Of a stretch of DNA of 64,000 bases, positions 54,545-64,000 are shown piece after piece; within the stretch, counting starts at the first letter, position 1, and each line of letters starts with the position of its first letter. Source of the DNA: Helianthus annuus. Taxonomy: Eukaryota > Streptophyta > Magnoliopsida > Asterales > Asteraceae. Location of the stretch: contig NC_035449.2 in NCBI RefSeq assembly GCF_002127325.2, forward strand, positions 78,034,693-78,098,692. The letters are read 5' to 3'. The notes below the pieces were generated by a model. The model worked only from the letters and a program-made list of their open reading frames with translations, was not told the origin of the DNA and searched no databases. Made by a program: the position numbers and the translations under genes.

Positions 54545-56236
54545 TGATGCGTGTGTAGTGTAATATAATTTAGATGTATATTTAAGCCCCTTTTTACACT
54601 TTTAGCCAAGTTTTAAATTTATAAAACACGATATTCACTAACACTAAACACACATATGGGCAAGTGCACCCATCGTGGACGTAGTATAGTGTTGGTAAGA
54701 TACCGAGGTCGTCCAAGGACACAAGAGCTTTTAATACCGGTTTATCCTCAACGTCTAATCAAATCAAAAAGTGAGAAAAATGTTTTAAACTAAGAAAAAT
54801 AAAACTAACTAAATGCTGAAAAATAAAATAAAATAAAAACAGATAGACAAGATGAATCACTTGGATCCGACACGTGTATTAGTATAACCTTTGATTATTT
54901 TTGCACTTTTGCACTTGTTTAAGAGATTATCTTAGTTATTGTAGTAGGCCCCTCTTTTGAAGGCGACGTTACCCTCAACCCAGTAGTTTGAGTCAGCAAG
55001 GATACAATCCTAAAGGGTCGGATTATTGAAAGATAATGAATTAAGTTATTAATGCAAATTGTGGTAGGCCCCGCTTTCGGCGGTGACGTTACCCTCGGCT
55101 AAGTAGTCTGAGTCAGCAGGGATACAGTCCTAAATAACCGGGTTATAGTATTAATAGTAGTTAACTTATGAGGGGGTCAAAGAGTTTGGATCCCCGCCAT
55201 CCAATACCTATGGGCATTGAAGGAGATCCTACTAAATTTGACCCAGGTCCCAAGCAGGACCTCTAAACGCTGAACAAGGGCAAGACCCTTACCAAACCGT
55301 TCCCTTAACCCCCGACCAGGTAGCCAACATACCTCCATATAGACCGTGGAGATATGAATGGTGAAAATCTTTTATTTTATATAGACAGTAAAATAACGCC
55401 AAGACACCACGGACAAACGATAAGGAAAGATCACCTTCAACATAAGTAACTAGTTATTAAAGTCATTAATACAAAACCAAATAAAAAGTGCAAAAGATTA
55501 AAAATAAAAAGTATTATACTAAACACTTGTCTTCACCAAGTGATGTAAGAGACTTAGGCAAACATGGCCTTGATTGTCAAGAACTCTTACGATCAATCTT
55601 GGATCCCGAGACGACTCACACACTCTACGATGGACAATGGATGATGGTGGTGGATGATGGTGTTATGGTGGTGGTGGGTGGTGGATGAAGTGTGAGAGAG
55701 GTGGTGTGCCAAGGGATGAAATGGAATGAAGCCAAGCACCCCTATTTATAGGCTGAACAGAAGGCTGGGCACGGCCCCGTGTCCGCTGGACACGCCCCCG
55801 TGCCCGTCTGACATTCTCTCTCTTCATTAATTGTAATTCGCAATTACAATTAATGCGCCTGCTGTACTTTCACCACGCCCCCGTGCCCGCTGGACACGGC
55901 CCCGTGGTGGGCAATGGAAGCTTCTACTGGTTTGTCTTTTCTGCTGCTTCCTGGGCACGCCCCCGTGTTCGCTGGACACGGGGCGTGTTCAGTCTCTGTT
56001 TTCTCTTCTTTGCCTTGGGAGGTGCCGTTGAGGGTCCGGGCAGTCTACTTTTGTTCCTTTTCTTGTATTTATGCTAGGATTAGTTGTCTTTTTGCTTCTT
56101 TTGTGATTTTGAGCTCATTTCATCCTGAAAATACAAAAGGAAGACAAAAACACTCTTTTTCCAACATTAGTACTTAAAAAGGGTTAGTTTTATACCTTAA
56201 TTGATGTGATTTATATGTTGCATTTTACACACATCA
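54545..56236 (-). repeat. NA2 5' LTR (right)
   Basis: This LTR is 1692 bp, TGATGCGTGTGTAG...TTTTACACACATCA. Dyad blocks lie at about 55767..55809, 55873..55908 and 55954..55989, the AT palindrome at 55825..55855, and the TATA box at 55743..55750 (minus strand). Confidence 0.95.
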
Positions 56237-56241
56237 ATAAC

Positions 56242-57673
56242 ATGTCTTGGGAGCAATTTGTTGCTCTTATCAAAGAAAATCGATTCCCTCAGCATGAGGT
56301 TGAGAAGATAGAATCTGATTTCCTATCACTGGTCATGAAGAACCTGGATTGCCAGACTTATCTCACAAGCTTCAACACCCTGTCAAGATTGGTTTCGTAC
56401 CTTGTGACCCCGGAACCCAAAAGGATCGCACGTTTCATTGGGGGTTTGGCCCCAGAAATCAAAGCTAGCGTGAAGGCTTCTCGGCCCGCTACATTTAGAT
56501 CCGTAGCTGATATATCTCTGTCTCTCACTCTGGATGCAGTGAGACAGAGATCATTGAGAAATGCTGACACCGAGAAGAGAAAGCGTGAAGATGATGGTTC
56601 ACGACGTTTAGGTAAGAAACGAAAGGGAAACAACGACCACAAGAAAGGGTCGGGATCCAAGACGGGTGATCAACAGTCAAGTGACAGGCCCAAGTGCAAA
56701 GTTTGCAAGAAGCACCATTTTGGGAAGTGCAGGTTTGAGCAGAAATCCTAATCCCAGCCTAAGGCATGTGGGATTTGCAAGTCCACTGAGCACAGGACTC
56801 TTGAGTGCAAAAAGCTGAAAGATGCAACTTGTTATAGTTGCAATGAAAAAGGGCATATCAAGACCAACTGCCCAAAACTGGTGAAGAAGACTGAAGATGG
56901 GAAGAAGACCAACGCCAGGGTCTTTCAAATGAATGTTCTGGAGGCCATCCAGAACGACAATGTCATAACTGGTACGTTTCTCATTAATGATGTTTTCGCA
57001 AGAGTATTATTTGATTCTGGAGCAGATAAATCCTTTGTGGATAATAAGTTTTGTGAATTGTTAAAATTGCCTGTTAAAGCCTTAAGTGTGAATTATGAGG
57101 TAGAATTAGCTGATGGAACAATGGAAACAGTTTCAACTGTGTTAGATGGATGTGTCATATCCATTAGGAACCACTCTTTTCCTTTATCCCTGTTACCCTA
57201 TAAGCTAGCCGGTTTCGATATAGTGTTGGGCATGGATTGGTTATCGCATAACCAAGCCCAGATCGTGTGCAACAAGAAGCAAGTGGTGATCAAGACTCCG
57301 TCTGGAGAACCACTAACCATTCAGGGAGATACTCAACATGGATTGCCTGAGCAAGTGGCTATGCTAAAGGCATCCAAATGTTTGAAGAAGGGTTGTGTCA
57401 TTTATATGGCAAAGGTATCCATTGGTGAGGAGAAACCCAAGATTGAAGATATTCCAGTCATCTCTGACTACCCTGAAGTTTTCCTGGAAGAACTACCTGG
57501 TTTGCCACCAGATAGACAAGTGGAGTTCAGAATCGACATCATTCCAGGAGCAGCTCCCATTGCAAGAGCACCATATAGATTGGCACCAACAGAAATGAAG
57601 GAATTAAGGACGCAGCTAGATGATCTGCTAGCCAAAGGTTTTATTAGACCTATTTCGTCTCCATGGGGAGCAC
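56242..57673 (+). pseudogene. gypsy-3 Gag end, protease and RT start, interrupted by copia-2
   Basis: The frame continues from 48948 after the second ATAAC copy. The Gag domain ends with a basic KRKREDDGSRRLGKKRKG stretch. Knuckles CKVCKKHHFGKC, CGICKSTEHRTLEC and CYSCNEKGHIKTNC follow, with TAA at 56749..56751 between the first two. Protease has FDSGAD near 57013 and a GMDWL motif. RT starts ([28 protein letters not shown]) and is cut at 57673. Downstream codons to 57765 belong to the copia-2 LTR. Protease and RT segments are otherwise clean. Confidence 0.9.
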
Positions 57674-58093
57674 TGTTAGTGCACTACATCTGTCGATTTC
57701 GTCTTGTATCGAGTCTTAGTTTTAGATTGTTAGATCAGGGCACGTTTTACGAGAAAATAGGATAGCATATAGGTTTAAACTGATAGATCTGCTTATTTGG
57801 ACATAGGAGGTCCGCTTATTTGTCAGGTTAGCTTATTTGTCAGGTTAGCTTATTTGTCAGGTTCGCTTATTCGGACATGTCCCTTGAAGGGAACCTCATC
57901 ACCTATAAATAGGTGCACATAAGCGAACCTCATAAGATTTTGGTGAGATTACATACCGAGGTGCTGCTAAATCAATCAGAAAAGTGATTTAAGAGAATAT
58001 CTAGCTATTTCTACGTCAGGTACTTGTTTTCCGCACCTGTATCTGATTAAAACTCCTCTGAACGACTCGTTCGGGTCAAAACACGATCCTACA
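57674..58093 (+). repeat. copia-2 5' LTR
   Basis: This LTR is 420 bp, TGTTAG...CCTACA. It contains a tandem array of CTTATTTGTCAGGTTAG (57810..57880). Confidence 0.75.
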
Positions 58094-58095
58094 AG

Positions 58096-58107
58096 TGGTA
58101 TCAGAGC
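58096..58107 (+). other. copia-2 primer-binding site
   Basis: TGGTATCAGAGC, two bases after the LTR; initiator methionine tRNA type. Confidence 0.85.
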
Positions 58108-59883
58108 TTCAGGAGGAGGAGTTCTGCAGAGAATAGCTGAATTTCATCAATTTTTCTTACTTCTACAACTTCTTTCATCATTTTAGAAAGTTTTAACGGT
58201 CAAAATTGGATCAAAATTTCACAAATTGTGCGTAATTGAACATAGACAAATCCCTGAGAGTTTGAGTTTGAAATTCGAACTAAAAATGGACAAAAATACC
58301 TTCGAACTAGGTTCCGCTTATTTGAACATTTGGTAGATCCGCTCATTTGAACAGTTCAAGTCCGCTCATTTGATAAATTATCAGTAGTTCCGCTTCTGGG
58401 TAATTATTCAAGTCCGCTCCTGAGACATATTTTGAGAAGGTCCGCTTCAAATTGCATGAAGGTCCGCTTCAAATTGCATAAAGGTCCGCTCCAAAGAACA
58501 ATCAAGTCCGCTCCAATGGTTCGCTCATTTGACATCATGGTCCGCTCATTAGATACCTAGGTTCGCTTTTATGTCAATTCAACACCTAGGTCCGCTTTTG
58601 TGACCATCTAAGACACCTGGATTCGCTTTCATGTCAACCCAACATCTGGTTCCGCTTTTGTGACTCTGATAACCATAGTTTCGCTTTTAAGTACATCAAC
58701 TATTTCGCTTTTGTGTCAGTTTGCACGAGGTTGTATCGGTTGATCAGACTTTGCATGTGCTTACATCATTCCTAAAGTTAAAGTTCACGGTCAAATTCAT
58801 GTGACATTAACTTGTCAGGTCTCGTAAATTGAAGCTTAGGTTGCTTGGTTTGATAATATTTGTCGGGCATTATGCATGTGATGTTATATAGAGTGCTTGT
58901 CAGATTAAGTGGATTGTGAGGCCCAATGAACAGTGTATTGATAAACGAAATGTCGGCCATTTAAATGTGTCATCAAGTATAACGGTCCAATTATATGTTG
59001 TCGGTCGGTCATATGTTTTTCAGTTTACATGTGAACAAAGTGGTCGGCCCAATCATAAGTCTATGAGTTAATGTTGAGGTCAAATAGAAGTTTGCAAATT
59101 GTCGGCCCAATCATAAGATATAGATACTAATCAAGTTGTCAGCACATGTTTCCAAATTGAAGCCTTGTATGTGAATCAAGTTGGCAGCCCACTACATGTC
59201 ATCGGCCCAATCACAAATTTGAGGTTCAATTAAAATTGTTGGCCATAATTGATAGTACACATCATTCACACGGCCCTAAGTAATCACGTGAAGATCTCAG
59301 CCCTTGTGTAGATTTGCATTATCAAAGTTGTCGGATCCTTAGTTAACAGTCTTATTGCCAATTTTTGAGGTCCAATAGAATTAGAACAACATCAGACATT
59401 AAAATTTGCATGTGTTGTTGAGAGGCCTATTGATTTTTCTGGTATACAAGTCTCGGCCCATCTCGGCTCATTAAAGTTGGTGAAAACAGTTTGAAAGTAA
59501 GTCAGATTGTGTTGTAAGTTTTGGGTCAGTTTGCACCAAATTCAAGTCATATCAGTCTCATTCGCACAAGGTCGCTTGAAATTGATTCAGTTCGTTTGTG
59601 AAATTAATCAGTCATTTGAATTCAAGCTCGGTCAAGGTTGTGTTGTTTAGCTAGGTCATTGAAAAGATCGTTTGAATTTGATCCGGGTCATATCTGTCCG
59701 AACAGTCTTTCAACCTTCAATCCGCATAGAATATTCACCAGTTCGAGTATCGTTTCGTTTCTATTAATTGATAAGTCTTTAAACTGATTGTGTTTTGTTT
59801 GTGTGTCGTCAGGTGATACAGGTGTTTTACGAGGTGAACCAGTTAGTTTGAAAGCTTGTTCGAAAAATTCTTCGATACCAAAC
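58108..59883 (+). other. copia-2 leader with (G)TCCGCTT and CGGCCCAATC arrays
   Basis: No credible gene. About 20 GTCCGCTT(A/C/T) or TTCGCTTTT words lie at 58310..58720, then repeated TCGGCCCAATCA words at about 58980..59480. The 3' end has a GTCGTCAGGTG word near 59805, possibly a splice signal. Confidence 0.75.
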
Positions 59884-61000
59884 ATGGATTCTGAGTTTTA
59901 CAACGCGTTTGCTACAACTCCGACTAATCCATCCGACATTGCAAAGACCATGACCATGGAAAATGAAACCGGAACAATGCAAAAACCCCCGAAACTTATG
60001 GGAATTGAAGATTATCACGGATGGAAGAAACGGTTCGAGAATTGGGTGCAGGCGAATCATTTAAAAGCTTGGGAGAGCATCGAAACTGAATATGAGAGGC
60101 CAAAGAATACAATGGGACTTGATAAAATCATTTCTGAATTCACTGATCAAGAGAGGGAAAGTTATAAAGGCGACAAAATGATGGTCAATCTGTTATAACA
60201 AGCAGTGAAAGAGGATATATATGTGTTACTTCAACATGATGATAATGCTCATTCTATCTGGGAAGCTCTTAAGAAGAAGTTTGAGGGAAGTACGGAGATG
60301 CTATAGAGTAAAGCAGCTTTACTAAAGAAAGAGTTTGAATTGTTTACTTGCATGCCTGGTGAAACGACAAAGACTCTCATTGAAAGATACTGTCATCTTG
60401 TACATACTATGTCACCATTGAAGATAACAAAAACTCCAGCTGAATGGGTTGAAAAGCTTGCTGATGCGTTACCTCAAAAGGAATGGGGAACATATTTGAT
60501 GATACTAAAAAATTCCGGACAGTTTAGCAAGTTATCGATTGCACAGTTTATTGAGAAGCTGGAGGCTCAGGATCTTGAACAGCAGAAAATTGCTAGAATG
60601 AACAGTTCAACTCATCAACAAGATATTAAACTGTACTATAAAGGAAATGTTCAAACTGCTGAAGCCAGTCCAAAGATACAAACCGCATTTAGTGCTGGAA
60701 ATCAATCTGAACCAAGCAGTCAAGGATCTGTTAACACTAGTGGGTTCTCAACGGTAAATCCTCCAAGTGCTCAAAGTACATCAGTTGGAAATGGTCATTT
60801 GTTACAATGCAATGTGGCTCTACATCTTCAAAACGGACAGAATTATACTGAAGAAATTGTAAAGAGTCATATGGGGTTACTGGTCACTGCATTAGAATCT
60901 TATGAAGGTTTGATTGCCGGAAGAATTGGCAATCCAATGCTCACAAAGGAAGATTATGACCAGATCGATGCAGAGGAACTAGAATTAATGGATATTAAAT
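59884..61000 (+). pseudogene. copia-2 Gag with two in-frame stops, cut by gypsy-4
   Basis: One phase from ATG 59884 (MDSEFYNAFATTP), with TAA at 60196..60198 and TAG at 60304..60306. It shows the copia Gag motif KPPKLMGIEDYHGWKKRFENW, the helical UBN2-like domain and a Ser/Gln-rich linker. A closing segment (LTKEDYDQID) is shared with copia-1. The zinc knuckle is missing because gypsy-4 enters at 61001. Both stops stand where copia relatives have Q, consistent with C-to-T change. Confidence 0.82.
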
Positions 61001-64000
61001 TGTGACAACCCTCACTAAACCAGGTATCCGTACGTCTTAATTAACTATTAATTGTTGCTTAATTACTGTGCTTGACTGAGATTACTGATAAACTGCTACT
61101 TGACTATTGATACTTGTACATATCTGCATCATACTTTGATTTCCGTCACTACATTATTTACTTATTGAACTCTAGTGACAAACATGATGCACAAAAGCAC
61201 AGTAGCCTTTGAACGGATAACCTATTGAACATGCTGATATAGCCAGCATCAGGCAAACACTGCCTCTAAAGGCCTATATGAGCCAGAAATATTTTACTAC
61301 ACCCATAGTGTGTGTAGGGATACAAGGGTTGTATAACTACGTCTCTAGGAATAAGATGTAATGATTGGATGTGCCTAAAACGTACTCTAAGCACGAAACA
61401 CAGCACTTTTATCAACACACTAGCTTCTAGCTAACTAATAAAGTGCCAAAACATGAGGAAATATTCCTGACACTTTGCAGAATAAATTGTGTCGCTAAAA
61501 ATATTACTTACGACACTTAAAAGCTTACTTAAGCACTTTAACGGATTACTATCCAACCGAACAACCGGACTATACCCGGAACATAAAAATATTGCCAGAA
61601 ATATTATTAGTCTTTTTCTAAGCCAGTTAGGGTCCCTGATTACCCTAACACTCGCAATATAACACATCATGCAACTAACGGAGTTAATCCCTAAAGTTAA
61701 CTTATTAGATGTAACTGAACTCTAACTAATCAATTGAAAACCAACCGGATACCCCCCCCCCCTCAATGAAATCGGCCAAACCAAGGGAACCAAGAAGTAC
61801 AACTTTTGATTATTATAATGGTGTATGTTTAATATCTAGGGGACATGAAACCCGTTGGACGAAGAACTTATATTTCTCTATAAATACACCACCTCACATT
61901 AGAGAGTTATCACACCTCACATTTCACCACCCACACTTTCTCTCCCTCTCTTGGAGGTCTCGGCCGAGAGCACCCCACATCCATCCATCCATTTCGATTT
62001 CCATCTTGCAAGTTCCAAGTATCTACAAGGCTTTCGGGTCACGTATTAGGAAGCTTGAAGCAAGCGGAAGTGGAAGGACCTCGTTTCTTAGCTTTTATCC
62101 ACCACATTTTCGACTAGATTCTTCCCTAGCCCCGAGCTAGAGGTATAATGTTTAAAACTCACTCTCGAACGTATTTAAAGTGGTTAATATGATTTTTAAC
62201 GGTTAAAAGTCGGAATCATGCGTTTTGAATCTCTAAAGTCTACTAAAACTTGAATTTTGTTGGTTAAAAGCTCATAACATGTGTAAAAGTTGTAGTAATT
62301 GAATATGTTGATTGTTGAGACCCGATCTACATTGTGGTGGCTCTTATCATCGTTTAACCCAACTTTGTTAAGATCATAGATCTTGACATAAGCTTGTTTC
62401 TGTCGGTACGAGGGTTAAAAGGTGAAACTCCACCACACGAGAAACATGAACTTGTGTAAAAGTATTATTACTTGTAAAATAGTATTTAAAACTAGCGGAT
62501 CTACGTATGTACAAGTGGTATATTCGTAGAACCAAGTGTCGAGAAAATCATGTTTTATATAAGTTGGATGACATACTAACAAAGGTGATTTTACAAACCA
62601 CAAGTGTATAAACACTTGTGAAATAAGAAGTTTCGACAAAATAACAATCTTTGAGAAAGATGACGGGAAGTTGTAAAGGATGATTTGTTCTAAAAACGGG
62701 GTTTTTACAAGACTAAACTATTTTATACATAGATCCACTAAATATAACGAGATCTACACAATAGTTTTCAGAAAAACTACAAGTTCATGTAATAATGCGA
62801 TTTTACATACTAGTCGACTAGTTTGATGTGTTGAAAACTAATTGATGTGTTGGAAATTGATTGGTTGATTTAGAGAAGTGTTGAAGTGATTTTGTAAAAG
62901 AAAATGATACGCTTGAAAGCGTGGCCACCTCCAGTTACAGGGGAAACTCTGGCGAAATTTTTCTAAAATCTAACACTTAGAATTGTTTACAAGTGTTAAA
63001 CTATTTTTGACATATTTTCAAAAATAATTCGCCATGACTTTATTTACAAATATTCGGAGGTGGGATTTTCACAAAAACTAAACGTGATAAATATTTATTC
63101 GATAAATATATTTTTCACCACACTGTTTATGATTATTTTGTATATAAATATTATTTTTAGAGTAAAAATAATATTTACAAACGTTGACGAACCCAAAATA
63201 ATACAAACGCTTATACGACAAACATATAAGTTACAACGGTAATTACTATTACCACATAATCGTTAAAGCATAACTTACGCTTTATGCGAAAATATTCATA
63301 AACGCGTATTTTGTCAACGTATTATTTTGGAAAATATTATGTGAAGAGAAAATATAATATTTTTGAGAAAAATATTTATATTTTGGAATGAGAAGTAAAA
63401 ATATATTAAGTGGGACTAATGAGATGATACAAATGCACATGTATTAAATCCCCCATCCTTGGGAAGGAAATTAAATTACCAAGTATATACAAGGAACGGT
63501 TGTCTAACTGTATCCCCGAAAATGTAAACTATAAAGCTAAGGCACGACCATCCGTCTAATAGAATTAGCACATGTAGGTCGTTGCACAGCTATCGGATAT
63601 TTGGAGTACTTGGTATAGCGACGCACTGACTGTGAGTTCATGTCCCCTTTTTCTCTTAACTCTTTTCAGTTTTATAAACTGCGGGGGTGAAATACATGTT
63701 ACTATGATTATGTATACTTGATACATGTTATGGTTAGCGTAAGGAGGGTTATTACTTAGATCATGTGAGTGGGTAGGCGGAAACTGGAGGCCATTAATCC
63801 TCATTGTAGGACCGAGGGACGTAAGCGGTAGATCTATCTGGGTGTAGCGAGCCCAACTCCAGGTCCAGCATAACGGACCTTGGGGTGACTTTGTGCCCGA
63901 CACAAAATCCGCTAGGTATGAGTCTTCCTACTTGCACTTCACACATATCAATGGACTTGCAACCCATTGGTGATCTCTTTTTCCTTATTTGCTACATACC
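61001..64000 (+). repeat. gypsy-4 LTR, at least 3.0 kb, runs off the window
   Basis: It begins TGTGACAACCC, like the gypsy-2 LTR, directly inside the copia-2 Gag frame. No LTR end (GGGTGTGACA) appears before the window ends. A TATAAATA box lies at 61879..61886, followed by a C-rich leader-like stretch (about 61910..62000). No gene seen in the remaining sequence. Confidence 0.7.
61879..61886 (+). promoter_or_regulatory. gypsy-4 LTR TATA box
   Basis: TATAAATA in the context TTTCTCTATAAATACACC, with a pyrimidine-rich CACC-type start region after it. Confidence 0.6.

Larger units (their letters stand above)
48949..56236 (-). mobile_element. NA2: complete non-autonomous Athila-type element
   Basis: 7288 bp with two LTRs of 1692 bp each (48949..50640 and 54545..56236) that differ at about three positions by eye. 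It has a 5-bp duplication ATAAC (48944..48948 and 56237..56241), a tRNA-Asp-type primer-binding site, two polypurine tracts, ORF-A and ORF-B. It has no protease, RT or integrase, so it must be moved by a partner. The Athila element at 1..14669 shares LTR and 3' region and is a plausible partner family. Confidence 0.95.
42343..57673 (+). mobile_element. gypsy-3: Tekay-type element with extra ORF, interrupted twice
   Basis: A plus-strand element: 5' LTR (42343..45999), primer-binding site, proline-rich extra ORF (46188..47402), gag start (48406..48948), an NA2 insertion, then gag end, protease and RT start (56242..57673), where copia-2 interrupts it. The rest of pol and its 3' LTR should lie beyond the right edge. 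Confidence 0.85.
57674..61000 (+). mobile_element. copia-2: Ty1/copia-type element, 5' part
   Basis: 5' LTR (57674..58093), primer-binding site, a 1.8 kb leader with motif arrays, and gag. It is interrupted by gypsy-4 at 61001 inside gag. Pol and the 3' LTR should lie beyond the right edge. AGCAC (57669..57673) is the expected duplication. It is related to copia-1 by Gag sequence, primer-binding site and motif arrays. Confidence 0.82.

Overview
The window looks like nuclear DNA of a large-genome eudicot. Asteraceae is my best guess from the style of the Ty3/gypsy Tekay, Athila and Ty1/copia elements, but that is an inference and not a database match. About 84% of the window is LTR-retrotransposon sequence. 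One host gene is visible: a two-exon alpha/beta-hydrolase of the At4g10955 type (35377..38361). It lies in a host island of about 10.4 kb (31118..41507) that is full of short DNA transposons.

Left block (1..31117) is a retrotransposon nest seen from one side. The outermost layer is a non-autonomous Athila-type element on the minus strand (here NA1, 26589..31117). A minus-strand copia element (5' LTR 26138..26588, gag 21865..25581) is inserted in NA1. A plus-strand Tekay chromovirus (gypsy-2, 14670..21736, 3' LTR 19048..21736) is inserted in the copia. A plus-strand Athila element (1..14669, 3' LTR 12976..14669) is inserted in gypsy-2. A complete young Tekay element (gypsy-1, 552..9142, flanked by AATGG) is inserted in the Athila integrase. 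The missing halves of the four outer elements should lie, in reverse order, beyond the left edge.

Host island (31118..41507): two PIF/Harbinger-like MITEs of one family (33125..33505, 34861..35212), a third Tourist-like MITE (32740..33038), a GTTCG-rich element, two foldback elements, a hAT-like MITE, and the hydrolase gene. One MITE ends 164 bp before the gene's ATG, and a flanked insertion containing a foldback sits in its intron.

Right block (41508..64000): a minus-strand gypsy LTR fragment is interrupted by gypsy-3, a plus-strand Tekay element with a 3.66 kb LTR and an unusual proline-rich ORF before gag. Gypsy-3 is in turn interrupted by a complete and very young non-autonomous Athila-type element on the minus strand (NA2, 48949..56236, flanked by ATAAC) and by a second copia element (57674..61000). 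The copia is interrupted by gypsy-4, of which only the LTR is inside the window.

Two things stand out. NA1 and NA2 share two ORFs of unknown function (called ORF-A and ORF-B here) and no pol. They also share LTRs, untranslated regions and a duplicated polypurine tract with the autonomous Athila copy. Second, every family carries its own array of short, CG-containing motifs, mostly near-palindromes, in the LTR or leader. The most striking is a paired CACGGGGCCGTG-type block found about 33 times in the Athila-type elements, including just upstream of the LTR TATA box.
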